A DNA stretch of 23,655 nucleotides from Acidobacteriota bacterium (GTDB lineage: Bacteria > Acidobacteriota > UBA6911 > RPQK01 > DATIPO01), in assembly GCA_028277865.1 (NCBI GenBank), contig JANQFM010000419.1:1-23655 (forward strand), written 5' to 3'. A program made the translations under genes and the position numbers. Below are positions 1-8,635 of this stretch, in pieces. The notes under the pieces were generated by a model that was not told where the DNA came from, ran no database searches, and saw nothing but the letters and a program-made list of their open reading frames with translations. Each line of letters begins with the position of its first letter. The stretch's first letter is position 1.

Positions 1-17
1 AGACTGTACAATCAGCA

Positions 18-59
18 GACCTTGGACCTTGGACCTTGGACCTTGGACTTTGGACCTCG
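18..59. repeat. Heptamer tandem array A (GACCTTG x6)
   Basis: Six head-to-tail 7-bp units can be read directly: four exact GACCTTG, then GACTTTG and GACCTCG. The array lies in the non-coding leader of the MFS gene, 14 bases before a second heptamer array of different sequence. The 11-mer GGACTTTGGAC inside it recurs near 10676, downstream of rho. The function is unknown. Confidence 0.9.
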
Positions 60-73
60 GACGAGAATCTCTG

Positions 74-105
74 ACTGCGAACTGCGAACTGCGAACTGCG
101 AACTG
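74..105. repeat. Heptamer tandem array B (ACTGCGA x4.5)
   Basis: Four exact ACTGCGA units are followed by a partial ACTG that runs straight into the ATG at 106. The array therefore occupies the place where a Shine-Dalgarno sequence would normally be. Read as CTGCGAA, the unit resembles the reverse complements of the units at 14022 (CTGCCAA) and 18502 (CTGACAA). Confidence 0.9.
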
Positions 106-1398
106 ATGGACGACAAGCATCACCGTCGAGCCGTCAACGCCTGGTCCATGTACGACTGGGCCAACTCGGCTTTTGCCACCACCATTCAGGCCGCCGTCTT
201 CGGCCCTTTCTACCGTTCGCTGGTCACCCAATCCGGCCTGCCCGACAATGAGGCGACCGCCTATTGGGCCTACACCAATTCGGCGGCCCTGCTGATCGTC
301 TCCCTGCTGGGTCCCTTTTTGGGCGCTCTGTCCGATTATGGAGGCTTCCGCAAGCGCTACCTGGCTTTCTTTGCCGGCGCCGGGGTCCTGGCCACGGCCT
401 CCTTCGTCTTTATTCCGCAAGGCGACTTCCTTTTCGCCTCATTGCTTTTCATCACAGCCACCGTCGCGTATGGCTGCGCCGAGGTCTTCTATGATGCCTT
501 TTTGCCCCTCATTTGCCGGCCTGGCGAAATGGACCGCGTTTCGACGCGGGGCTACGCTTTGGGCTATGTGGGAGGCGGCATCCTGCTGCTCATCAACGTC
601 CTCTGGATTACAGACCCTCAAAGCTTTTGGATGCCGGATCGGGATTTCGCCGTCCGGGCCGCATTCATCAGCGTTGCCCTTTGGTGGGCCTTCTTCTCCT
701 TGCCGTTCTTCAAGGTCATCCCCGAGGCGCCCGTCAGCCAGCGCCAGCCCGGCGTCCGACTTCTTGCGGGGGGCTATTCACGCCTGCGCCAGACCTTCAC
801 CGGCATCAGGCGCTACCGACAGCTGCTGCTCTTCCTGGTCGCTTTTTGGCTTTACAACGACGGCATCGGAACGGTACAGAAAATGGCCACTGCTTATGGT
901 GATGAACTGGGATTCGATCTGTCCCAACTGGTGGCAGCCCTTCTCCTGGCGCAGTTCATGGGGATTCCCTGCACCTTCCTGTTCGGGCGCCTGGCCGCAC
1001 GCTATGGAACCCGCCCCTTGATCCTGTTGGGGCTGTTTGCCTACTGCCTGATATCGATCGGCGGCTACTTCATGCAAAGCCTGGCCCATTTTTACCTGCT
1101 GGCACTGGGCGTTGGAGCAGTGCAGGGCGGCGTCCAAGCCTTGAGCCGCTCGCTCTACGGTTCCATGGTACCCAAGGGGCGCTCAGCCGAGTTCTTCGGC
1201 TTTTACAGCACAAGCTCCCGCTTTGCCGGCCTTTTCGGGCCCCTCATCTTCGGCCTGGTCAGCCAATGGACCGGAACCAGCCGGGCAGGCATCGTCAGCC
1301 TGGTGGTTTTCTTTGCCGTTGGCGGCCTGCTCTTGTGGCAGGTGGACGAAGAGGAAGGGGCGAGGTTGGCGCGCCAGGAGGACTTGGGATATGTTTGA
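106..1398 (+). CDS. MFS transporter, UMF1 / Atg22-like family
   Basis: A multi-pass inner-membrane transporter of about 430 residues, with roughly 12 hydrophobic segments, the normal size for the family. The N-terminal segment WSMYDWANSAFATT is the signature of the UMF1 (unknown major facilitator) group, related to the yeast vacuolar amino-acid effluxer Atg22. An MFS-like loop LGALSDYGGFRKRY follows the second to third helix. The substrate is unknown, and efflux of amino acids or other small solutes is only a family-level guess. The frame is open upstream to 22, but 22-105 is tandem repeat DNA that would encode an implausible peptide, so the ATG at 106 is chosen even though no Shine-Dalgarno sequence precedes it. 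The gene stands alone on the + strand, followed by a nested palindromic element. Confidence 0.88.
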   Translation: MDDKHHRRAVNAWSMYDWANSAFATTIQAAVFGPFYRSLVTQSGLPDNEATAYWAYTNSAALLIVSLLGPFLGALSDYGGFRKRYLAFFAGAGVLATASFVFIPQGDFLFASLLFITATVAYGCAEVFYDAFLPLICRPGEMDRVSTRGYALGYVGGGILLLINVLWITDPQSFWMPDRDFAVRAAFISVALWWAFFSLPFFKVIPEAPVSQRQPGVRLLAGGYSRLRQTFTGIRRYRQLLLFLVAFWLYNDGIGTVQKMATAYGDELGFDLSQLVAALLLAQFMGIPCTFLFGRLAARYGTRPLILLGLFAYCLISIGGYFMQSLAHFYLLALGVGAVQGGVQALSRSLYGSMVPKGRSAEFFGFYSTSSRFAGLFGPLIFGLVSQWTGTSRAGIVSLVVFFAVGGLLLWQVDEEEGARLARQEDLGYV

Positions 1399-1400
1399 AG

Positions 1401-1585
1401 ACCGGAGGCCGGGGGCCGGAGACCGAAGACCGGCAGAAAGAGAGATTCAAGGGCTTTAACCCGGATTTCTCACGGTGTTGCGTCGCGAGGAGCCGCAAGC
1501 GCCGTCCTGCGGCTCTGCAGTTGGCATCCATGAGAATTGCGGGTTAAGTCCCTTCTGCCGGTCTCCGGTCTCCGGTCTCCGGTTT
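1401..1585. repeat. Nested inverted-repeat element between MFS and nucleotidase genes
   Basis: Three concentric inverted repeats are visible. The outer arms 1408-1438 and 1553-1583 are heptamer arrays (RCCGGAG units on the left, CTCCGGT units on the right) and match at 27 of 31 positions. The middle arms 1456-1472 and 1531-1547 match at 15 of 17, starting TTAACCCG and ending CGGGTTAA. The inner arms GAGCCGCA (1490-1497) and TGCGGCTC (1508-1515) are perfect. There is no ORF of note inside. The architecture is that of a MITE or composite REP-like element, and a transcript could fold into one long hairpin. No target-site duplication was confirmed. Confidence 0.75.
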
Positions 1586-1607
1586 TCCCTCTGAGTCTGG
1601 GAGATGA

Positions 1608-2603
1608 TTGAGCGTGATTGACCTATCCATGCCGGAAGTTCGGTTTGCCCTGGAGGCCGTTTCTGAGGCGGCTCGCCTTTCCAGTGAAATCCAGGACGGA
1701 TCCGTCGGGGAAGCTCTGCACAAGAAGGACCGCTCGCCTGTCACAGTGGCTGACTTCTCTGTCCAGGCCTTGATCTCTCGGAGGCTCCGCCAAGCTTTCC
1801 CCGACGACCTTCTGGTGGCCGAAGAAGACTCGGCGCCCTTGCAGCAGCCCGAGAATCAGCCCGTTTTGGACGAGGTCGTCCGGTGGGTAAGCCGGTGCGC
1901 CCCGGAGGTCGGCCCACGGGAGGTATGCGAGTGGGTCGATCGGGGCAGTCAGTCGCCCCAGGAGAGGTTTTGGACTCTCGACCCCATTGATGGCACGATG
2001 GGTTTCCTGAGGGGGAAGCACTACGCCGTAGCCCTTGCCCTGGTTGAAGATGGCCAGGTGCGGATCGGCGTCATGGGATGCCCTCATTGGAGTGCCCGCC
2101 AAGCCTGGCAGGAGAACGGCCCGGGCGGGCTTGTGGTGGCTGTGCGGGGCCGGGGCGCCTGGTGGCGGCCTTTGCAGGGGGAAAGGCCACTTGAACGCCT
2201 AAGGGTATCGCAATGCAGCCGGCCGGACCGGGCACGGATCCTGCGTTCATATGAGGCCGCTCATACCAACTCGGACAAGATATCCCGCCTGGCGCAGGCT
2301 TTGGGCAGCCGGGCCAACCCCATCCGAATGGACAGTCAAGCCAAATACGCCGTACTGGCCTCCGGCCGGGGCGACCTGCTGCTGCGCCTTCTGCGCCCTG
2401 ACCAGCCCAACTACCGCGAAAGAATCTGGGATCAGGCAGCCGGATCGTTGGTGACCTTGGAGTCAGGGGGCCGCATTACCGACCTGGACGGCAAGGAACT
2501 CGACTTCCAGGCGGGCAGGACCCTGGCCAACAACCGAGGCATCGTGGCTTCAAACGGCAGCTTGCACACAGCCTGCCTGGAAGCGCTTGGCCGGATTGGC
2601 TAA
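1608..2603 (+). CDS. 3'(2'),5'-bisphosphate nucleotidase, HAL2/CysQ-like (inositol monophosphatase superfamily)
   Basis: Predicted Mg-dependent, Li-sensitive phosphatase that would hydrolyse adenosine 3',5'-bisphosphate (PAP) to AMP during sulfate assimilation or sulfation. The superfamily metal-site motifs appear in order: VTVADFSVQ near residues 45-53, VAEEDS near 70-75, LDPIDGTMGFLRGKHYAVAL near 124-143 and IWDQAAG near 273-279. The GFLRGKxYAVALAL stretch and the 331-residue length fit the HAL2 branch better than short CysQ or SuhB. A TTG at 1608 follows GGGAG (1599-1603). GTG at 1614 and ATG at 1629 are alternatives in the same frame. Substrate specificity is inferred from the family, and a different phosphomonoester is possible. 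The gene is flanked on both sides by repeat DNA. Confidence 0.85.
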   Translation: MSVIDLSMPEVRFALEAVSEAARLSSEIQDGSVGEALHKKDRSPVTVADFSVQALISRRLRQAFPDDLLVAEEDSAPLQQPENQPVLDEVVRWVSRCAPEVGPREVCEWVDRGSQSPQERFWTLDPIDGTMGFLRGKHYAVALALVEDGQVRIGVMGCPHWSARQAWQENGPGGLVVAVRGRGAWWRPLQGERPLERLRVSQCSRPDRARILRSYEAAHTNSDKISRLAQALGSRANPIRMDSQAKYAVLASGRGDLLLRLLRPDQPNYRERIWDQAAGSLVTLESGGRITDLDGKELDFQAGRTLANNRGIVASNGSLHTACLEALGRIG

Positions 2604-2630
2604 GGAACGGGGAAGAAAGGCCGGACGGCT

Positions 2631-2649
2631 CCAGATTCCAGAAATCTGG
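2631..2649 (+). terminator. Small hairpin after the nucleotidase gene, weak terminator candidate
   Basis: CCAGATT (2631-2637) pairs perfectly with AATCTGG (2643-2649) around a 5-base loop, 27 bases after the stop codon. No T-tract follows, only TATCTTCCC, so intrinsic termination is doubtful. Confidence 0.3.
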
Positions 2650-2653
2650 TATC

Positions 2654-2681
2654 TTCCCTGTTCGGTGTTCCCTGTTGCCTG
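2654..2681. repeat. Degenerate heptamer array (TTCCCTG type x4)
   Basis: Four consecutive 7-bp units read TTCCCTG, TTCGGTG, TTCCCTG and TTGCCTG. The array lies in the 166-bp gap before trigger factor. The period matches the other heptamer arrays in the window, though the unit is more diverged. No promoter could be recognised in this gap. Confidence 0.65.
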
Positions 2682-2769
2682 GCCCCTTCTTGGACGAAAA
2701 GAAGACAGGGTTGGGCGATAGCCTCTGAAATCAGTTGGCCTTTGCAGAATCGGAAGACGGGTCTTGGAC

Positions 2770-4086
2770 ATGGATATCGAAGTTCAAGTGGAAGAGCTCA
2801 GCCAGGTGCGGAAAAAGGTGACGGTGGAAGTGCCGGCTGAGCAAGCCTCGCGTGAATTCCGGAAGATTCTGGGCCAGTTCAAGAGCATGGTGTCATTGCC
2901 CGGCTTCCGCCGCGGCAAAGCTCCTCTGGGGCTCATCAAACGGCAATTCAAGAAGGACATTGAAAGCGAGCTTTACCACAATCTTGTCCCGCCCGCCCTG
3001 CGGGAGGCTTTCAAGCAGAAGGAGCTGAGTCCTTTGGGGGAGCCGGAATTGGACGACCTGAACTATGAGGAAGGCCGGCCCCTTGTCTTTTCGGCCCGTC
3101 TGGAAGTCCTGCCTGAAGTTCGCCTGCCGGTTTACAAGGGACTCCAGGTCAGCGCCCCCTCCCTGCAAGTCCGAGACGAAGACCTGGATCAGGAATTGGA
3201 GAGGCTGCGCGACCAGAACAGCAGCCTGATCGCTGTCGAAGGGCGCACGGTGGACGATGGGGATTTCGCCGTCATCGACCTGAAGGGAAGCGCTCCGGCA
3301 GACGGGTCCGGCTCGGTCGGGCAGGACACCGAGATCCAAGAGGACGGGATGGTGGTTCATGTGGGGGATGAGCGCACCCATCCCGCCTTTACTCGGGCAC
3401 TGATCGGAATGGAGGCGGGGCAGGAAGAGACATTTGATGTGGAGTATCCGGACGATTATGCCGAGAAGGAGTTGGCGGGCCGGAAAATCGAATACCGGAT
3501 CCGAGTCGGGGAAGTCAAGGTCAAGGAACTTCCCGAACTCAACGACGACTTTGCCATGGACTTGGGGCTTGAATCACTTGAGGAGCTGAGGCAGCAGGTC
3601 CGTGAGCAGCTTGAGGCGCAGCGCAGCCAAAACCGCGAGCGCGAGGCCAAGAACGCCCTGGCCCGGCAGATGCTCGAATCCGTTTCGCTGCAAGTCCCGG
3701 AGATCTTGGTGCAGGAGCAGATCGACCAGAAGATCCGCCAAATAGCCTATAATATGGCAAGCCAGGGAGTCGACCCTGCCAAGGCGCCCCTGGACTGGGC
3801 ATCCGTTCGAAGGGATCTGCGGTCCGAAGCAGAGAACGATGTTCGGTTCCAGCTGCTTTTGACCGAGGTCGCAAGGGCCGAAAATTTGAGCGCCGAGGAC
3901 GAGGAGGTTAAGGAAGAGATCCTCCAGATCGCGCAGTCTGCCGGGGAGCCGGTCGAAAAGGTCAATCAAAGAATGCAAAAAGGCGGTGGGATCGAGGATT
4001 TGAGATCCCGTTTGCAGCGGCGCAAAGCCCTGGAATTGATTTACGGCAGCGCCCGGATCGAAGAGGAAGCTGAAAGAGGAGAGTGA
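2770..4086 (+). CDS. tig: Trigger factor, ribosome-associated chaperone / peptidyl-prolyl isomerase
   Basis: Cytosolic chaperone that docks at the ribosomal exit tunnel and shields nascent chains. About 438 residues, the usual length. The N-terminal ribosome-binding domain carries the signature GFRRGKAP near residues 45-52. A central FKBP-type domain follows (from about 155, DDGDFAVIDLKGS). The C-terminal half is a charged helical chaperone region, including a REQLEAQRSQNREREAKN helix. ATG at 2770 is preferred, and an in-frame TTG at 2764 gives two extra residues. The end overlaps the start region of clpP, and the same strand continues through clpX and lon, so folding and proteolysis genes are co-located as in many bacteria. 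Confidence 0.95.
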   Translation: MDIEVQVEELSQVRKKVTVEVPAEQASREFRKILGQFKSMVSLPGFRRGKAPLGLIKRQFKKDIESELYHNLVPPALREAFKQKELSPLGEPELDDLNYEEGRPLVFSARLEVLPEVRLPVYKGLQVSAPSLQVRDEDLDQELERLRDQNSSLIAVEGRTVDDGDFAVIDLKGSAPADGSGSVGQDTEIQEDGMVVHVGDERTHPAFTRALIGMEAGQEETFDVEYPDDYAEKELAGRKIEYRIRVGEVKVKELPELNDDFAMDLGLESLEELRQQVREQLEAQRSQNREREAKNALARQMLESVSLQVPEILVQEQIDQKIRQIAYNMASQGVDPAKAPLDWASVRRDLRSEAENDVRFQLLLTEVARAENLSAEDEEVKEEILQIAQSAGEPVEKVNQRMQKGGGIEDLRSRLQRRKALELIYGSARIEEEAERGE

Positions 4087-4088
4087 TT

Positions 4089-4676
4089 GTGAGCTTGATC
4101 CCCATGGTCGTCGAGCAGAGCAACCGAGGCGAACGAGCCTATGACATCTATTCGCGCCTGCTCAAGGACAACATCATTTTTATTGGTACTCCGATCGATG
4201 ATACGGTTGCCAACGTAGTGATCGCCCAACTGCTGTTTCTGATGGCGGAAGACCCGGAACGGGATATATCGCTGTACATCAACTCTCCCGGCGGTTCGAT
4301 CACTTCCGGGCTGGCAATTTACGACACCATTCAGTTTGTCCGAAATGATGTGACCACCATCTGCATCGGTCAAGCAGCCTCCATGGCGGCTTTGCTGTTG
4401 GCGGCAGGAACGGACGATAAGCGCTTTGCGTTGCCCAACAGCCGCATCCTGATCCATCAGCCGTCCATGTCGGGCCTTTCCGGGCAAGCCACCGACATCG
4501 ATATTCACGCCAGGGAGATCCTGCGCATGCGGGAACGCACCAGCCAGATCCTGGCAAAGCACACCCACCAGAACCTGGAGCGGATCCAGCAAGATGTGGA
4601 GCGGGACTTCATCATGGATGCTGACCAGGCCCAGGAGTATGGTATAATCGACCAGATTATTGAAAAGCACTCGTAG
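4089..4676 (+). CDS. clpP: ATP-dependent Clp protease proteolytic subunit ClpP
   Basis: Serine peptidase that forms the double-heptamer chamber fed by ClpX. About 195 residues. The opening IPMVVEQSNRGERAYDIYSR is the conserved ClpP N-terminus. The catalytic triad is visible: Ser98 in QAASMAA, His123 in ILIHQP and Asp173 in VERD. GTG at 4089 is chosen because GAGGAG (4076-4081) lies 7 bases before it. An alternative GTG at 4083 overlaps the tig stop codon and is too close to that site. The tight junction with tig implies co-transcription. clpX follows after 80 bases. Confidence 0.96.
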   Translation: MSLIPMVVEQSNRGERAYDIYSRLLKDNIIFIGTPIDDTVANVVIAQLLFLMAEDPERDISLYINSPGGSITSGLAIYDTIQFVRNDVTTICIGQAASMAALLLAAGTDDKRFALPNSRILIHQPSMSGLSGQATDIDIHAREILRMRERTSQILAKHTHQNLERIQQDVERDFIMDADQAQEYGIIDQIIEKHS

Positions 4677-4756
4677 CCGCTGAAATGCTGAATTCACAGG
4701 GCTTGCGCAATCCAAATCAGGTCGGTCAGAAGTTGAGTTTGCCGAGGGGGTCTTGA

Positions 4757-6007
4757 GTGAAAAAAGAGGCGGACGACGTTCTTCGCTGTTCGTTCTGCAA
4801 CAAGAGCCAGAACGATGTCAAGAAGCTGATCGCAGGACCCACCGTATTCATCTGCGACGAGTGCGTGGATGTGTGCAACGAGATCATTTCAGACGACATG
4901 ACGGCCGAAGCGGCTTCGATCAAGGAGACCCTGCCCAAGCCGGTCGAGATCAAGGAATTCCTCGATCAATACGTCATCGGGCAGGAAGTCTGCAAGAAAA
5001 AGCTTTCAGTGGCCGTCTACAACCATTACAAGCGGATCAAGATGGGCCGCCGGCGCCACCAGGAGGTGGAGCTGAACAAGAGCAACGTCTTGCTGATCGG
5101 GCCCACCGGCACGGGCAAGACCTTGCTGGCGCAGACGCTGGCGCGCATGCTGTCGGTCCCCTTTGCGATTGTGGACGCAACCACTTTGACCGAGGCCGGC
5201 TATGTGGGCGAGGATGTCGAGAACATCATCCTGAAGCTGCTGCAGGCGGCCGGCGGAGACCGCGACCGCTGCGTTCAAGGCATCATATACATCGACGAAA
5301 TCGACAAGATTTCCCGCAAGGATGAAAACCCCTCCATCACCCGCGACGTTTCGGGCGAAGGGGTTCAGCAAGCCCTGCTCAAGATCCTGGAGGGGACCAT
5401 CGCCAACGTCCCCCCCCAAGGCGGCCGCAAACATCCCCACCAGGAATTTGTGCAGATCGACACGACCGACATCCTCTTCATCTGCGGCGGCGCATTTGTG
5501 GGATTGGACAAGAACATTCAAAGGCGCCTGGGAACCAGTTCGCTGGGCTTTCGGACCCCGTTGCCCAGCGAGGACGCGGCTCACTGGCGCCGGGCTTCCC
5601 AGGCCACCTTGCTGAGCAATGTGCTGCCCGAAGACCTGATCAAGTACGGGCTGATCCCGGAATTCGTGGGGCGCCTGCCCATCGTCTGCACGCTGCACGA
5701 ACTGGACGCCGCCGCCCTGGTGGAGATCCTGGTCAAGCCCAACAACGCCTTGATCAAGCAGTACCAGAAGATGTTCGAGTTCGAGAACGTCTCGCTGCGC
5801 TTCACCGATGACGCCCTGCGGGCCGTGGCCGACCTGGCCCTCAAGCGCAAGATCGGCGCCCGCGGCTTGCGGCTGATCACCGAAGAACTTATGCTGGATG
5901 TCATGTACGAACTCCCCTCCAACAAGAAAGTGAAAGAATTCGTGGTGACCCGCGAAATGGTCGAAAACAAGGAGGTGGTGTTCAAGCTGCTGGAGAAAGC
6001 TGGATAA
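4757..6007 (+). CDS. clpX: ATP-dependent Clp protease ATP-binding subunit ClpX
   Basis: AAA+ unfoldase that recognises tagged substrates and threads them into ClpP. 416 residues, normal length. The N-terminal zinc-binding domain has four cysteines, in CSFC (residues 11-14) and CDECVDVC (near 33-40). Walker A is GPTGTGKT (115-122) and Walker B is IYIDEIDKI (about 177-185). Pore loop GYVGED and the AAA+ C-terminal region are intact. The ClpP-docking tripeptide, IGF in E. coli, appears here as LGF in TSSLGFRTP. A GTG start at 4757 follows GAGGGG (4744-4749) at 7 bases. Confidence 0.97.
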   Translation: MKKEADDVLRCSFCNKSQNDVKKLIAGPTVFICDECVDVCNEIISDDMTAEAASIKETLPKPVEIKEFLDQYVIGQEVCKKKLSVAVYNHYKRIKMGRRRHQEVELNKSNVLLIGPTGTGKTLLAQTLARMLSVPFAIVDATTLTEAGYVGEDVENIILKLLQAAGGDRDRCVQGIIYIDEIDKISRKDENPSITRDVSGEGVQQALLKILEGTIANVPPQGGRKHPHQEFVQIDTTDILFICGGAFVGLDKNIQRRLGTSSLGFRTPLPSEDAAHWRRASQATLLSNVLPEDLIKYGLIPEFVGRLPIVCTLHELDAAALVEILVKPNNALIKQYQKMFEFENVSLRFTDDALRAVADLALKRKIGARGLRLITEELMLDVMYELPSNKKVKEFVVTREMVENKEVVFKLLEKAG

Positions 6008-6143
6008 GGGGTCCGCATTTTTTAATCCGTCGAACTGCCGTTGTGGCCGTTCGGCGTTCACCGGCCATCATCCCGAACCGAATGCGCGATTCCAGCGTCT
6101 TTTTCTTCCGGCGGCAAAGCGGCTGCAACGACAGGAATGGCAA

Positions 6144-8585
6144 ATGAGTGAAATCGAGAGCAGAACAGTTCAACGATACCCCATGGTCCCCATCCGGGAT
6201 GTGGTCGTTTTCCCCTACATGATGGTGCCTTTTGTCATCGGCAGGGCTTCTTCGGTGCTGGCGCTGGAGCGGGCCCTGCAGACGGACAAGAAGATCTTTT
6301 TGGCCACCCAAAAGGACGCCTCGCAGGACAATCCTTCGCCCAAGGAGATCTACCAGGTGGGGACCGTGGCCAACATCGTGCAAAGCCTCAAGCTGCCCGA
6401 CGGAAACATCCGGGTCATGGTGGAAGGGCTGCGCCGCGCCCGCAGCCGCCAGGTGCGCGAAGCGGAAGGGTTTTTCCAGGCCGATGTCACCTTCGAGCCC
6501 ATTCCGCGTGTCTCCCACGCCAAGACGACCCTGCTCACCAAGAAGCTCAACATGCTCTTTGAGCAGTTCGCCAAGCTCAATCCCAACATCAACTATGAAT
6601 CGATCGTTCAAGCGGCCCGCAGCACCGACGCAGACCGGCTTTCGGACACCATCGCCGCCAACCTGCCCATCGCCGTCGAGGACAAGCAGGCGCTCCTGGA
6701 GGAAGCCGACCCGGCCGGGCGGATGGAGAAGATCTGCGAGTTCATCGAGATCGAGATCGAGAAGATCAAGATGGACAAGTCGATTCAGGGCCGGGTGCGC
6801 CGCCAAATGGAAAAGGCTCAGCGCGAGTACTACCTGAACGAGAAGATCAAGGCCATCCAAAAGGAGTTGGGTCGGGGCGAAAAGGACGAGATCGAGGAAC
6901 TGAAGAAGAGGGTCAAGGAATCCAAGATGCCCAAGGATGCCGAAGAGAAGGCCCTCAACGAGATCCGGCGCCTGGAGCAGATGCCTCCCATGAGCGCCGA
7001 GAGCACCGTCAGCCGAACCTACCTGGACTGGCTGCTGGCCATGCCCTGGAAGAAGCGGTCCCGCGAGATCCGCGACATCCTGCGGGCCGAGAAGGTTCTC
7101 GAGGAAGATCATTACGGGCTGGAGAAGGTCAAGGAGCGCATCCTCGAATTCCTGGCCGTGCGGCAGCTTTCCAAAAAAGGCGGCCAGGGCTCCATCCTCT
7201 GCTTTGTGGGCCCGCCCGGAGTGGGAAAGACCTCTTTGGGACGTTCCATCGCCCGTGCCACGGGGCGCAGGTTCGTGCGCCAGTCCTTGGGCGGCGTGCG
7301 GGACGAAGCCGAGATCCGGGGGCACCGGCGCACCTACATCGGCGCCCTGCCGGGGCAGATCATCCAGATGATGAAGAAGGCCGCCGCCAAGAACCCCGTC
7401 TTTTTGCTCGACGAGATCGACAAGATGAGCACCGACTTCAGGGGCGATCCCTCGGCAGCCTTGATGGAGGTGCTCGACCCGGAGCAGAACAAGGAGTTCG
7501 TCGACCACTATCTGGACAGCGAGTTCGATCTGAGCGAGGTTCTGTTCATCTGCACGGCCAACGTGCTGCACACCATCCCAAGGCCTCTGCAGGACCGCAT
7601 GGAGATCATTCAGATCTCCGGCTACACCGAGGAGGAAAAGCTCAACATCGCCCAGAAGTACCTGGTCGAAAAGCAGCTCAAGCAAAAAGGCCTCAAGACA
7701 ACCCACATCGGATTTGAAGACGAAGGCGTCTTGGAGATCATCCGCCGCTTCACCCGCGAGTCGGGGGTCCGTAGCCTGGAGCGCGAAATCGCCAACGTGA
7801 TGCGCAAGGTGGCCCGCAAAGTGGTGGCGGCCCGCAAGGATAAGAAAAAGCCTGCCCAAGCCGTGATCAACAAAGAGATGGTCCGCGAGCTGCTGGGCCC
7901 GCCCAAGTTCCGCAGGCAATTGGCCAGCAAGTCCAATGAAGTGGGGCTGGCCACCGGGCTGGCCTGGACCGAGGTGGGCGGCGAGGTCCTGATGACCGAA
8001 GCCACCACCATGAAGGGCAAGGGCAATCTGACCCTGACCGGCAAGCTGGGCGACGTGATGCAGGAATCGGTCAAGGCGGCCTTTTCCTTCGTGCGCTCGC
8101 GCAGCGGCGAATACGGCCTGGAGTCGGACTTTCACAAGTGCAAGGACATGCACGTCCACGTGCCGGAAGGCGCCATCCCCAAAGACGGCCCCTCAGCCGG
8201 CATCGCCATGGCCACCACCATCGTCTCCGCCTTGACCGGCATCCCGGTGCGGCGCGATGTGGCCATGACGGGTGAAATCACCTTGCGAGGCACCGTCCTG
8301 CCCATCGGCGGCGTCAAGGAGAAAGTCCTGGCGGCTCACCGTGCAGGCATCAAGATCGTGATTTTGCCCAAGGAGAATCAGAAAGATCTCAAAGACATTC
8401 CGAAATCTGTCCAGGAGGAGCTGGAACTCGTCTTCGTCGATTCAATGGATGAAGTCTTGAAGCTGTCCCTGGAACGCCCCATGCAAACCCAAACCCGGGA
8501 AGACAGCCAAGAGGGCAAAGAAGACAAACTGATCAAGCAGGCGCCTCCGCAAATGGAAGAGACCGACCGGCCCGGCGTCCACTGA
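6144..8585 (+). CDS. lon: ATP-dependent Lon protease (LonA type)
   Basis: Soluble hexameric AAA+ serine protease for damaged and regulatory proteins. 813 residues, typical for LonA. The order is an N-terminal LON substrate-binding domain (YPMVPIRDVVVFPYM at the start), a helical linker, the AAA+ module with Walker A GPPGVGKT (356-363) and Walker B VFLLDEIDKM (419-428), then the peptidase domain. The catalytic dyad is present: Ser684 in KDGPSAG and Lys727 in GGVKEK. The tail after about 780 is charged and low-complexity. ATG at 6144 has AGGA at 6133-6136. The 136-bp gap after clpX could hold its own promoter, but I cannot point to convincing boxes, and no CIRCE-type operator is seen. Confidence 0.97.
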   Translation: MSEIESRTVQRYPMVPIRDVVVFPYMMVPFVIGRASSVLALERALQTDKKIFLATQKDASQDNPSPKEIYQVGTVANIVQSLKLPDGNIRVMVEGLRRARSRQVREAEGFFQADVTFEPIPRVSHAKTTLLTKKLNMLFEQFAKLNPNINYESIVQAARSTDADRLSDTIAANLPIAVEDKQALLEEADPAGRMEKICEFIEIEIEKIKMDKSIQGRVRRQMEKAQREYYLNEKIKAIQKELGRGEKDEIEELKKRVKESKMPKDAEEKALNEIRRLEQMPPMSAESTVSRTYLDWLLAMPWKKRSREIRDILRAEKVLEEDHYGLEKVKERILEFLAVRQLSKKGGQGSILCFVGPPGVGKTSLGRSIARATGRRFVRQSLGGVRDEAEIRGHRRTYIGALPGQIIQMMKKAAAKNPVFLLDEIDKMSTDFRGDPSAALMEVLDPEQNKEFVDHYLDSEFDLSEVLFICTANVLHTIPRPLQDRMEIIQISGYTEEEKLNIAQKYLVEKQLKQKGLKTTHIGFEDEGVLEIIRRFTRESGVRSLEREIANVMRKVARKVVAARKDKKKPAQAVINKEMVRELLGPPKFRRQLASKSNEVGLATGLAWTEVGGEVLMTEATTMKGKGNLTLTGKLGDVMQESVKAAFSFVRSRSGEYGLESDFHKCKDMHVHVPEGAIPKDGPSAGIAMATTIVSALTGIPVRRDVAMTGEITLRGTVLPIGGVKEKVLAAHRAGIKIVILPKENQKDLKDIPKSVQEELELVFVDSMDEVLKLSLERPMQTQTREDSQEGKEDKLIKQAPPQMEETDRPGVH

Positions 8586-8635
8586 AGGGCCCTCACGGAG
8601 GGTGCAGCCGAGATTCCCTCCGCCAACGGGCCACA

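Noticed and set aside
18..105. CRISPR array
   Set aside because: Units are 7 bp with no spacers, and no cas genes are present. This is simple tandem repetition.
6008..6143. CIRCE or other heat-shock operator upstream of lon
   Set aside because: No TTAGCACTC-N9-GAGTGCTAA-like inverted repeat is found on either strand. Only short GCCGTT repetitions are present.
5982..8159. Very long open frame on the minus strand opposite lon (about 725 codons)
   Set aside because: It mirrors the lon coding strand, has no recognisable domains and a leucine/histidine-rich composition typical of antisense frames in GC-rich genes.
8590..8602. Terminator after lon (CCCTC-ACG-GAGGG hairpin)
   Set aside because: The stem is only 5 bp with a 3-base loop and no T-run, so it is too weak to call.
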